Source: Pedobacter yonginensis (lineage in GTDB: Bacteria; Bacteroidota; Bacteroidia; Sphingobacteriales; Sphingobacteriaceae). From it: 64,000 bases of DNA. Location: positions 930,001-994,000 of the forward strand of contig NZ_QGNZ01000001.1 in assembly GCF_003173595.1 (NCBI RefSeq). Reading direction: 5' to 3'. The notes beneath the pieces were generated by a model. That model was given only the letters and a program-made list of their open reading frames with translations. It was not told where the DNA came from and searched no databases. A program made the position numbers and the translations under genes. Below are positions 17,271-25,044 of this stretch, in pieces (positions within the stretch are counted from its first letter, which is position 1; every line of letters begins with the position of its first letter).

Positions 17271-17949
17271 TGAGCAGGATTTCTTTTAATGTTTGTACGC
17301 CCGCTATGGCTCTTTGTTCAATTTTGACGACATTTTTATAGCGCCCAACATCAGGAATAACGGGATCGATTATGTATTTGGCAACTGATGATGGAACAAA
17401 ATCGATTAGTCCTGCCGCCGGATAAACGGCTAGCGAGGTTCCAATAAGTACAAACAAATCGGCCTGATTGCAAATTTGTGCGGCGGTTTCAATCATGGGG
17501 ACTGCTTCTCCAAACCACACCACATGCGGCCTAAGCTGCGAGCCTAATTCGCACAAAGCACCCATCGTTATTTCTGCACCGTTTATTGGATAAGTGAGGT
17601 TGGGATTAAGATTTGATTGTGATTTGGTTATGATGCCATGCAGGTGTGTGACTTGTGTGGAGCCTGCCCTTTCATGTAAGTCATCAATATTTTGGGTAAT
17701 GATGTTTACATCAAAGTGTTCTTCTAGCTGGGCGAGAATTTCATGTGCCCGATTGGGCTGTGCGGCAAGCACTTGTGCTCTTCTTTCGTTGTAAAAATTT
17801 TGTACCAATTGCGGATTGCGCCGCCAAGCCTCTGGCGTTGCCACATCATGGATGTTGTAGCCTTCCCATAGCCCATCTGAGTCTCTAAAGGTTTTAAGAC
17901 CGCTTTCTGCACTGATGCCTGCGCCTGTTAAAACAACTAATTTCATCAT
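17260..17949 (-). CDS. cobB: Sir2-type NAD-dependent protein deacylase
   Basis: A 229-aa sirtuin. It has the NAD-binding GAGISAESGLKTFRD at residues 9-23, TQNIDDLHERAG near residue 85, HLHG with the catalytic His, RPHVVWFGE and the GTS motif. The class III Tyr-x-x-Arg pair (YNER) is present near residue 53, which in SIRT5 and CobB favours succinyl- or malonyl-lysine. The usual zinc-ribbon cysteines are absent: only one Cys lies between HLHG and RPHVVW. It sits 14 bases after the BtuF-like gene and overlaps the PP-loop gene, so all three are probably one transcript. Confidence 0.9.
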   Translation of the reverse strand: MMKLVVLTGAGISAESGLKTFRDSDGLWEGYNIHDVATPEAWRRNPQLVQNFYNERRAQVLAAQPNRAHEILAQLEEHFDVNIITQNIDDLHERAGSTQVTHLHGIITKSQSNLNPNLTYPINGAEITMGALCELGSQLRPHVVWFGEAVPMIETAAQICNQADLFVLIGTSLAVYPAAGLIDFVPSSVAKYIIDPVIPDVGRYKNVVKIEQRAIAGVQTLKEILLNDY

Positions 17950-17963
17950 ATGTTCAATATAGA

Positions 17964-18911
17964 TTATTTCTGAACGGCAACTTGTTGTTTTAGGTGTTCG
18001 GAGTACTTAATGTATTTTTTACCAATGTGCTCGCTTGGTGTGAAAATATTTGGATGAAACATACAAGCCAATGCTTCTATGCCCTCTACCAAAGTACCTA
18101 CGCTTGGCTGTGTAAACATATCGAAATCTGCAACGTACACCTGGTTATTTTTTACTGCTTCTAAATCTTTCCAACCGGGTTTTTGAATCAGGATTTCCAT
18201 CTCCTCAATGCTTCGTACAACATCAAAACCACATGGCGCAATCACCAAAACCTCAGGGTTATACTTCCGTATTTTTTCCCATTGGTTAACGATCGAATCT
18301 CCGCCAGGATTGGAAAGCATATCTACTCCCCCTGCCGCTGCGATTTGGAAAGGAATCCAATGGCCACAGTTGTAAATGGGTTCTATCCATTCCATGAGCA
18401 TTACACGTTTCAATGGTGCACGGTTTGCCCGAAGTTGATCTAAAATGTCATCGGTTTTTTTTTGGAGTTTGGCTAGGTAATTTAAAGCAACTTCCTCTTT
18501 ACCTAAAGCCTTTGCTATGGTTATGGCACATTCGAATACATCTTGCAGGTTGTTTGGCGATAGTGGAACCAACTTTGGCTGCTTGCTAAGTTTCATTACA
18601 GCAGTTTCTGTACAAACGGTATCGATATTACACACTTCGCAAATGTCTTGAGTGAAGATTACATCAGGAGATATGCCCTCCAGCAATTCATCATCCACCC
18701 AATACAAACTTTTGCCTTGTGCTTTTGATGCGGAGAATATCCGATCAATTTCTATGCTGCTATAATGTTTTCCTTCAAGAACACATCTCACAATTTTTGG
18801 CAAATTTGTCGCTTCTTTAGGGCACTCGAAAGTAACACCGTACAGATGTTCTTGTAAGCCCATATCGTAAATCATTTTGGTGGCAGCTGGCAAAAATGAT
18901 ACTACTTTCAT
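17964..18911 (-). CDS. BtuF-like cobalamin-binding protein without signal peptide
   Basis: A 315-aa protein of the periplasmic-binding-protein (helical backbone) type related to BtuF. The N-terminus MKVVSFLPAATKMIYDMGLQ matches the start of mature BtuF, and segments LYGVTFECPKEA, LEGISPDVIFTQDICEVC and WIEPIYNCGHWIPFQIAAAG fit the family. No signal peptide or lipobox precedes it, unlike canonical BtuF, so a cytoplasmic location is predicted unless export is non-standard. It heads a unit with Sir2 and a Dph6-like gene, and lies two genes downstream of a B12-riboswitch-controlled receptor. B12 as ligand is inferred from family and context. Confidence 0.8.
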   Translation of the reverse strand: MKVVSFLPAATKMIYDMGLQEHLYGVTFECPKEATNLPKIVRCVLEGKHYSSIEIDRIFSASKAQGKSLYWVDDELLEGISPDVIFTQDICEVCNIDTVCTETAVMKLSKQPKLVPLSPNNLQDVFECAITIAKALGKEEVALNYLAKLQKKTDDILDQLRANRAPLKRVMLMEWIEPIYNCGHWIPFQIAAAGGVDMLSNPGGDSIVNQWEKIRKYNPEVLVIAPCGFDVVRSIEEMEILIQKPGWKDLEAVKNNQVYVADFDMFTQPSVGTLVEGIEALACMFHPNIFTPSEHIGKKYIKYSEHLKQQVAVQK

Positions 18912-18946
18912 ATAGGGATGTGATTAAATTGATTTAAGTTAAAAAA

Positions 18947-18976
18947 AATCCCCTTTTGAATGAACAAAAGAGGATT
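18947..18976 (-). terminator. Rho-independent terminator inside the B12 region
   Basis: A 12-bp stem with one mismatch, AATCCCCTTTTG against CAAAAGAGGATT, leads into eight T on the minus strand. It lies 24 bases beyond the DUF6580 gene and before the BtuF-like gene, so much riboswitch-initiated transcription may end here. Confidence 0.75.
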
Positions 18977-18999
18977 GATATTTTTTTACGATGCTGAAT

Positions 19000-19590
19000 T
19001 TACAATTTTTGTGTTTGTAGTTTCAACACCGGGTATTTTGCTTTTAGAAGTTCAAATGCTCCAAAAAGGATTGCACCATAGATAATTGTTCCTTCTAAAA
19101 ATCTAATTTCGAAAGGAATGGCTTTTTCTAAGCATAACCAAAATCCCGCTAAATCTTGTGTAAAAGCTGGATTTCTAAACCATACTGGTATGTCGGTAAC
19201 AATCCAATGGATAAAAACGATTACCAATGTAGATGACACTAAACTCACGGTAGTGATGTTTTTCAACAAAACCCTTCCCACTAAGACCATCAGTGCAAAA
19301 GCGCCATACACCCAGTACCAACCTTCGTATAAAAAGCCATTGCTGTATTTACTAAAAATTGTGGTAGCAAGAATGAAATCGCTTAAGAACAAACTCAATA
19401 ATGGAAAGGCAAATGCTTTAAGATTGTCCTTAAAATAAGCTCCACCAAACAATGCAACAGCTCCTATTGATGAAAAATTAGCAAACTGCAATGCATCAGA
19501 ATTGAAGGTTACCAACAAGCGGAAAGCCGTTAAAACCAGTATCATGAATAACAATATAGCCGTACGTGGATTAAATTTTAAATGTGACAT
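19000..19590 (-). CDS. DUF6580 integral membrane protein
   Basis: A 196-aa protein with about five hydrophobic helices. The block ANFSSIGAVALFGGAYFKDN followed by AFAFPLLSLFLSDFIL fits DUF6580, a family resembling the substrate-binding components of ECF vitamin transporters. The next segment includes GWYWVYGAFALMVLVGRVLL. It lies 61 bases after the BtuB-type receptor on the same strand. A candidate promoter box sits in the gap and a terminator follows, so it may be transcribed both with btuB and alone. A role in B12 or corrinoid uptake across the inner membrane is inferred; no ECF ATPase is adjacent. Confidence 0.7.
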   Translation of the reverse strand: MSHLKFNPRTAILLFMILVLTAFRLLVTFNSDALQFANFSSIGAVALFGGAYFKDNLKAFAFPLLSLFLSDFILATTIFSKYSNGFLYEGWYWVYGAFALMVLVGRVLLKNITTVSLVSSTLVIVFIHWIVTDIPVWFRNPAFTQDLAGFWLCLEKAIPFEIRFLEGTIIYGAILFGAFELLKAKYPVLKLQTQKL

Positions 19591-19635
19591 ATTTATAATT
19601 GGTAGTTATGATTAAGTATGGAAGTTTTAAAGGTG

Positions 19636-19643
19636 CAAAGTTA
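19636..19643 (-). promoter_or_regulatory. Candidate -7 promoter box for the DUF6580 gene
   Basis: On the minus strand TAACTTTG matches TAnnTTTG, about 45 bases before the DUF6580 ATG and just after the btuB stop codon. A TTTT tract lies 19 bases upstream where a -33 element would be expected. It would allow transcription independent of the riboswitch. Confidence 0.4.
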
Positions 19644-19650
19644 TATTTTC

Positions 19651-21513
19651 TTATCGGATATTAAAACTTACACCTGTATTAAAGTTGAAACCTAAGCTGT
19701 TGTAACCTATAATTTCGGTGTACTTTTCGTTTAGTATATTTTTTGCATCGAAGAAGATTTTAACTCTCTTTTTCGCCAATGCGTATTCGGCATAGGCATT
19801 TAATAGTTTATAGGCTGGCAAGGTTTCTACTTGGTAGGTACTAAAGTTACCATCTGTACGGTTCCCGAAGTATCTGTAATTTGCGCTGACGTATAAATTT
19901 TCGGTGGCTTGAACACCAGCAGTTAGCCCAAAAGTATGCTTTGGTCTTCTAAATAGATAATCTGCAATTGCATTATCAACGAAGTTAAATTCATTGCCTT
20001 CTACATAAGCATAGTAACCATTGATGTTGAACACACCAATTTTAACGGCAGGTTCTACTTCAAAACCTTTGGTTTTTTGGCTGATTTGGTTGATGTATCC
20101 TGCGGGATAGGCGTAAATAATGGCATCGGTTAAATCTCGTTTAAAGCCGGCCACTCTTAAAGTAAATTTCTCATCAGCGAAGTTAAAGTTTACACCTGCC
20201 TCATAATTCTGTGATTTTTCTGGCTTAAGCGCCAGATTTGCACCAAACTGTCCGAAAAGCATGCTTAACGTGGGTATTTTAAATGCCGTTGAAATGGTTC
20301 CAAACAATTTAACTTCTTTAATAATGTTGATGCTTGGGCTTATGGTATAAGTATAGTTTTCGCCATATTGCTCATGTTTGTTGTATCGGCCACCAACTTC
20401 TAGGTTAAATACACTCAAATCATGCAAGAATAGCGAACCATAAGCGGCAAAGATATTGGTTTCTGGACGATTGACGCCCGATGTTAGTTTCATTACGCGG
20501 TTATCAATACCGACCAATAAATCTAACTTGCTGCCCAACTTTTGGTTATAGAATAAATCAATTAAAGATATTTTACCTTGCCCAACGCTTGGAAACGAAG
20601 TGCGGGAATCATTTAACGTGCTTTCGTAACTGTAATTTAAGGTTACTTTGCCTGTATTAAATTCATATTTGGCATTGGTTCCGGCGGCAACATTTTTTAA
20701 GATGGAATAATTGGCAGCATCAGTAAAAGAGCCTCCATCGAAATTATAGTTTCCATGAAAATAACGGACAAATGGATTAACCGAAAAATGTTTATCCAAT
20801 TGAATTCCAAAGTTAGCGTTCACGCCGTCGCTTTTAAAGCCATCTTTATCAAATACAGCTGTATTGCCTACTGGGTTTGCTGCTTCTGAAATGCCGTCGG
20901 TTTTATTGTGCGTGTAATTAATGTTGTAAGAAAAACCATCTACCGCTCCATTCAGTCCGATAGTACCTTTATAGGTTTCGTAACTGCCTGCACTGGCCAC
21001 ACCGTAAATGGTATTTCCTTTTGGTCCACCCTTTTTGGTGATGATGTTGATTACCCCCCCGATGGCATCCGATCCGTAAATGGTAGATTGCCCGCCTCTC
21101 AAAATTTCTATGTGATCGATCTGATCTATGGAGAATAAACGCAAATCGAAAGCACCGCCATTACCTGAAGGATCGTTTTGAACAATTCCATCTATTAACA
21201 CTACGGCATAAGCACTCCCTGCACCACGAAAAAATACCGATTTGTTCTGCCCTGGGTTGCTACTGGAGCCGGCAACGATAATTCCAGCTTGCTCGCTAAT
21301 TAATTCTGGAAGGGATTTTCCATGACTGCGATCCAAGGTTTCTCGGCTAATGATGGAAACGACTTTACCTGTTTGCGATTGTTTTTGATTGTTTTTTGTT
21401 GCAGAAATTACAACATCTTTAAGTTTTAAACTGTCTTGAGCAGTAGCCGATTGGCTAAGCGTTAATTGAGCAAACCCTAGGCCCGCTGCAATTAAAATTC
21501 TTTTTTTGTTCAT
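19651..21513 (-). CDS. btuB: TonB-dependent vitamin B12 receptor
   Basis: An outer-membrane receptor of 620 aa that imports cobalamin with TonB energy. The signal peptide MNKKRILIAAGLGFAQLTLS sets the start; a longer in-frame start nine codons upstream adds MAVGKTHNQ. The TonB box region is LKDVVISATK. The plug shows VFFRGAGSAYAVVLIDG and IDHIEILRGGQSTIYGSDAI, then GGVINIITKKGG. The C-terminus ends in the beta-signal FNFNTGVSFNIR. A cobalamin riboswitch lies directly upstream, which is the main support for the B12 ligand. Related receptors for other ligands look similar. Confidence 0.92.
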   Translation of the reverse strand: MNKKRILIAAGLGFAQLTLSQSATAQDSLKLKDVVISATKNNQKQSQTGKVVSIISRETLDRSHGKSLPELISEQAGIIVAGSSSNPGQNKSVFFRGAGSAYAVVLIDGIVQNDPSGNGGAFDLRLFSIDQIDHIEILRGGQSTIYGSDAIGGVINIITKKGGPKGNTIYGVASAGSYETYKGTIGLNGAVDGFSYNINYTHNKTDGISEAANPVGNTAVFDKDGFKSDGVNANFGIQLDKHFSVNPFVRYFHGNYNFDGGSFTDAANYSILKNVAAGTNAKYEFNTGKVTLNYSYESTLNDSRTSFPSVGQGKISLIDLFYNQKLGSKLDLLVGIDNRVMKLTSGVNRPETNIFAAYGSLFLHDLSVFNLEVGGRYNKHEQYGENYTYTISPSINIIKEVKLFGTISTAFKIPTLSMLFGQFGANLALKPEKSQNYEAGVNFNFADEKFTLRVAGFKRDLTDAIIYAYPAGYINQISQKTKGFEVEPAVKIGVFNINGYYAYVEGNEFNFVDNAIADYLFRRPKHTFGLTAGVQATENLYVSANYRYFGNRTDGNFSTYQVETLPAYKLLNAYAEYALAKKRVKIFFDAKNILNEKYTEIIGYNSLGFNFNTGVSFNIR

Positions 21514-21626
21514 TTGATTGTGAGTTTTACCCACAGCCAACAGATTAGAAAAGGAAATGAAAATACGTAATACGTTTAGTACCTCAATCCTAGCTTCAAT
21601 CCCCGAAAGCTATGAAATTATATGCT

Positions 21627-21786
21627 AAGGCAGGTCTTCTGACTTACTCCCGATGTTTTCTGCCTTCCCGTTTTTGTTAACAGTGGCTTTAAGATTGAAA
21701 AATCGTTGCGGAGCTTACAGCTGCGGGACAGTTGCAGAGTTACACTGCATTCCCTTTTAATCCCGATTGTAAAGTCGGGAACCAAA
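21627..21786 (-). promoter_or_regulatory. Cobalamin riboswitch
   Basis: The minus strand carries the B12 box AGTCAGAAGACCTGCC at 21629-21644, GCCACTG at 21681-21687, and the upstream core CAACTGTCCCGCAGCTGTAA preceded by GGGAATGCAGTG. The order and spacing match the adenosylcobalamin aptamer. It sits about 115 bases before the btuB ATG, so B12 is expected to repress btuB. An AGCTTT...GAAGCT hairpin lies between aptamer and start and could be part of the expression platform. The exact ends are approximate. Confidence 0.93.
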
Positions 21787-21886
21787 AGCGCTGCAAAAGT
21801 AGTAAAATAATGCATACTGTAAAATGGATGTTGGATTATAGCTTTATGGGCTTAAAATTTTACCTTTAAAAATCAATCCTTACCTA

Positions 21887-23137
21887 ATGAAGAAAGTAGT
21901 TTTCATTTTATTTCATCTCTTTGGTTTATCGGCTATGGCGCAAAAAACAGATACAGTTTTCTTAAAAAAATTGTTAGCGTCGAAACCGGAACTATTTCAA
22001 TCGGTACTAAATCACCCAGAGCAAAACCAGGTTCAAATTTTATACACACAAATTGATCGCGATGCGAAAAATATAGCCCACTTTAAAACCTTTAGTTATA
22101 ACCTCAACCCAAACCATTATTTCTATCCTGCCAGTACGGTAAAGCTGGCTGCTGTAGTTTTTGCATTGGAAAAGGTAAATCGTTTAAAATCTACCGGTTT
22201 AACCTCGAAAAGTATGATGATAACCGATAGCGCATATAAAGGTCAAACTAAAGTTTTGACTGACCTCAGCGCGAAAGAGGGTTTCCCCTCCATTGAGCAT
22301 TATATCAAAAAAATTCTTTTAACCAGCGATAATGATGCTTTTAATCGACTTTATGAATTTATTGGCAGGGCAGAAATCAATGCAAAATTGAAACAAAACG
22401 GCTTAAATCACAGTAGAATTTTAAATAGATTGGCTATTGGCGACGCAGGAGAATCGGCTAGGCATACCAATCCAATTAAGTTTTACAATGGAAAAAAGTT
22501 AGTTTACAACCAAACCGCACAATATGATCCAAAAAATTATGATTTAAGTTTAAGCAATTTGGTTATGGGTAAAGGTTATTTGGATAGCGCCGACAATTTA
22601 GTGAACAAGCCTTTTAGTTTAGTCGATAAAAATGCTTTTGCCATAAATGATCAACAGAAATTGATGCAGAAATTAATCTGTCCTGCATCTTTCCCAACAA
22701 AGGAACAGTTTAACTTTACAGCAGAAGATTATAAGTTGATATACACTTATATGAGTAAATTCCCAACGGAGAGCGATTACCCAAAATATAATCCCAAAGA
22801 ATTTTGGCCCACATATGCCAAAATGTTGTACTACGGAAGGGAAAAGGATGCAGTTTTGGATTCAAACATTAGAATATTCAATAAGTATGGCGACAGTTAT
22901 GGGTTTATCATAGACAATTCTTACTTCGTTGATTTTAAAAACAACATTGAATATTTTTTAACCGCGGTGATTCAAAGTAATGACGATGGCATTTTTAACG
23001 ACAATAAGTACGAATACGATACCGTTTGTTTTCCATTTATGAAAAATTTGGGTAGAACGATTTATGATTTAGAGATTAAACGTAATAAAACCCATCAAGC
23101 CGATTTGAGTATGTTTAAAATGGATTACAGTTGGTAA
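21887..23137 (+). CDS. Class A beta-lactamase-fold serine hydrolase
   Basis: A 416-aa secreted protein with signal peptide MKKVVFILFHLFGLSAMAQ. Active-site elements of the penicillin-binding/beta-lactamase fold are present: YPASTVKLAA with Ser83 and Lys86, and the SDN loop TSDNDAF near 147-149. The canonical KTG triad appears as KYG (IFNKYGDSYGF). It is longer than a normal class A beta-lactamase (about 290 aa), with an insertion between the SDN loop and the KYG strand. It may be a peptidase or an enzyme of cell-wall metabolism rather than a resistance enzyme. No regulator is adjacent. Confidence 0.75.
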   Translation: MKKVVFILFHLFGLSAMAQKTDTVFLKKLLASKPELFQSVLNHPEQNQVQILYTQIDRDAKNIAHFKTFSYNLNPNHYFYPASTVKLAAVVFALEKVNRLKSTGLTSKSMMITDSAYKGQTKVLTDLSAKEGFPSIEHYIKKILLTSDNDAFNRLYEFIGRAEINAKLKQNGLNHSRILNRLAIGDAGESARHTNPIKFYNGKKLVYNQTAQYDPKNYDLSLSNLVMGKGYLDSADNLVNKPFSLVDKNAFAINDQQKLMQKLICPASFPTKEQFNFTAEDYKLIYTYMSKFPTESDYPKYNPKEFWPTYAKMLYYGREKDAVLDSNIRIFNKYGDSYGFIIDNSYFVDFKNNIEYFLTAVIQSNDDGIFNDNKYEYDTVCFPFMKNLGRTIYDLEIKRNKTHQADLSMFKMDYSW

Positions 23138-23142
23138 TTGCT

Positions 23143-23650
23143 CGTCATATTGAGGCTGGGTTTGCGCGAGCCTCGCAAGTGATCGTCATTGCGAGGCTGG
23201 GTTTGGGCGAGCCTCGCAAGCGATCGTCATTGCGAGGCTGGGCTTGAGAGAGCCGAAGCAATCCCTGAGTTTATGTAGTACCTTTAAGTTGCAGAAGGCG
23301 GTTAATTAAAGTTTCAGCTGGTAACGCGGGGATTGCTTCACCCCGACACACTATTCCACTTCTTCAGTTCGCAATGACGTGGGTAAACGTGATCGTCATA
23401 TTGAGGCAGGGTTTGAGCGAGCCTCGTAAGTGATCGTCATTGCGAGGCTGGGTTTGAGCGAGCCGAAGCAATCCCCGAGTTTTGTGTCGGACTTTTTAAG
23501 TTACAGAAGGCAGTTGATTAAAGTTTCAGCTGGTAACGCGGGGATTGCTTCACCCCGACACACTATTCCCGTGCTTCGGTTCGCAATGACGTGGGTAAAC
23601 GCGATCGTCATTGCGAGGCTGGGTTTGAGTGAGCCGAAGCAATCCCGGAT
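23143..23650. repeat. Composite cluster of GTCATTGCGA palindromic repeats
   Basis: Six copies of a head beginning CGTCAT(TG/AT)TGAGGC or CGTCATTGCGAGGC start at 23143, 23184, 23225, 23394, 23435 and 23607. Consecutive partial heads are exactly 41 bases apart. Two heads continue into full units, 23225-23379 and 23435-23591 (about 155 bases each). These contain GAAGCAATCCC, then GGGGATTGCTTC, and close with TTCGCAATGACG, so each full unit can fold as one long hairpin. No transposase gene is inside. The block fills the gap between the beta-lactamase-like gene and a GIY-YIG gene. Confidence 0.85.
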
Positions 23651-23673
23651 ATTTCGTGACCTATGGTAAACAA

Positions 23674-23973
23674 TTACCACTTTTCAATTTCAGTCCATAA
23701 ATCAATCCATTCAGGATTTTGATCATTTATAAGTTTAAGTTTTTTCAATCTACTCCCGCCTTTAATTCTCTTTTCCTCAGAAATAGCCTCTTGTATTGAT
23801 GGGAAAAAATTGAAGTAAACCAGCTTTTCAATGTTATACTTATAAGTAAAACTGTTTCTATAGACTTTATCTTTGTGCTGCTTAATTCTTACCCGCAGAT
23901 TAGATGTTACTCCTGTGTATAAAGTGGTGTGATGAGCGTTTGTCATGAGGTAAACCCAGCCGCCACGTTCCAT
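23674..23973 (-). CDS. GIY-YIG domain endonuclease-like protein
   Basis: A 99-aa single-domain GIY-YIG protein of the UvrC N-terminal/URI type. GIY corresponds to VYLMT and YIG to LYTGVTSNLRVRIKQH, with the conserved Arg and His. The catalytic Glu is likely in EAISEEKRIKGG. The C-terminal NPEWIDLW is typical of small bacterial members. Family members include DNA-cutting enzymes, but many short ones are uncharacterised. It sits directly beside the palindromic repeat cluster, a placement worth noting for a nuclease. A decayed paralogue lies at 31654. Confidence 0.88.
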   Translation of the reverse strand: MERGGWVYLMTNAHHTTLYTGVTSNLRVRIKQHKDKVYRNSFTYKYNIEKLVYFNFFPSIQEAISEEKRIKGGSRLKKLKLINDQNPEWIDLWTEIEKW

Positions 23974-24022
23974 ATTGATTTTGTTTGTTGTTATAAGATT
24001 CTTAAACGTTGTTCATACCAGC

Positions 24023-24901
24023 CTACTCCCCCAACAAGGCCATTTTAGATTCACTTAACTTACCCTGTTCTTCTTCTCCTAAAATAGGAAATTTTAGATT
24101 TAAGCTTTTCATTTTCTCCTCAATAATTTCACTTATGGCTAATCGGGCAAACCACTTTTTATCTGCAGGAATAATATGCCAAGGTGCATTTTCGGTGCTG
24201 GTTTCATTTATCGCTTCCTCATAAGCCTTCATATAATCATCCCACAAGGCACGCTCCTTAATATCCCCAGAAGAAAACTTCCAATTCTTTGTTGGGTCAT
24301 CTATCCGTTCCAAAAAACGCTCTTTTTGTTCTTCCCGACTTACATTTAAGAAAAATTTTAAAATCACCGTTCCATTTGCGGTTAGGTGTTCTTCAAAATT
24401 GCGAATACTTTGATAACGCTGTTTCCAAAAATCTTTACCAATTTTCTTCACATCGGCAAAGCCCGGGATATTTTCGCTTAAAATGTATTCTGGATGTACC
24501 TTACAAACCAATACATTTTCGTAGTGCGAACGGTTGTGGATTCCGATGCGTCCTCTTTCTGGCAAGGCTTTATAATGTCTCCATAAAAAATCATGTTGAT
24601 ATTCTTCTGAAGTGGGCACCTTAAAACTAAAAACCTGACAGCCTTGTGGGTTCAAGCCGCTCATCACATGCTCTATCGCACTATCCTTACCGGCGGCATC
24701 CATCGCCTGAAAAAGAATGAGAACAGAATGTGTTGCAGAAGCGTAAAGCTTTTCTTGAAGGTGGTTAATCTCAATTTTAGAATTAATCAGGGCATCTTTT
24801 GCCTTTTGTTTTGTATAGCCACCTGTATAATCTGTTTTAACATTTTTCAAGGAAAATTTCTTGTCGCCCTGTACAATTAAGCTCTTAAATTCGTTTTTCA
24901 T
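24023..24901 (-). CDS. Polyphosphate kinase 2 family phosphotransferase
   Basis: A 292-aa P-loop protein of the PPK2 superfamily, which transfers phosphate between polyphosphate and nucleotides. Walker A is AMDAAGKDSAIEHVMSG near residue 66; then NPQGCQVFSFKVPT, DFLWRHYKALPERGRIGIHN and RSHYENVLVCKVHPEY follow. This matches the PPK2 branch that phosphorylates AMP or ADP from polyphosphate. It stands alone, 49 bases from the GIY-YIG gene. The window also contains PPK1, Ppx and a polyphosphate-glucokinase-like gene. Nucleotide specificity cannot be read here. Confidence 0.92.
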   Translation of the reverse strand: MKNEFKSLIVQGDKKFSLKNVKTDYTGGYTKQKAKDALINSKIEINHLQEKLYASATHSVLILFQAMDAAGKDSAIEHVMSGLNPQGCQVFSFKVPTSEEYQHDFLWRHYKALPERGRIGIHNRSHYENVLVCKVHPEYILSENIPGFADVKKIGKDFWKQRYQSIRNFEEHLTANGTVILKFFLNVSREEQKERFLERIDDPTKNWKFSSGDIKERALWDDYMKAYEEAINETSTENAPWHIIPADKKWFARLAISEIIEEKMKSLNLKFPILGEEEQGKLSESKMALLGE

Positions 24902-25044
24902 ACTTATATGTAAATTTTGATTGTTAGTTCATCAATTTATTTAAATATAGAACTAAAAAATAAGTAAATTAAATACGTTAATTTGCATTTGGAGTTTTTT
25001 ATATTTAACCCCAAAGCATTTACCAATACAACATCTTCACCCAT

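Noticed and set aside
23143..23650. Possible CRISPR array because of 41-base periodic heads
   Set aside because: The periodicity is head-to-head duplication without distinct spacers, units are hairpins, and no cas gene is present.
23430..23669. Plus-strand frame of 79 codons in the repeat cluster
   Set aside because: It translates the palindromic repeat, with internal duplication (ARLGLSEPKQS twice), so it is not a gene.
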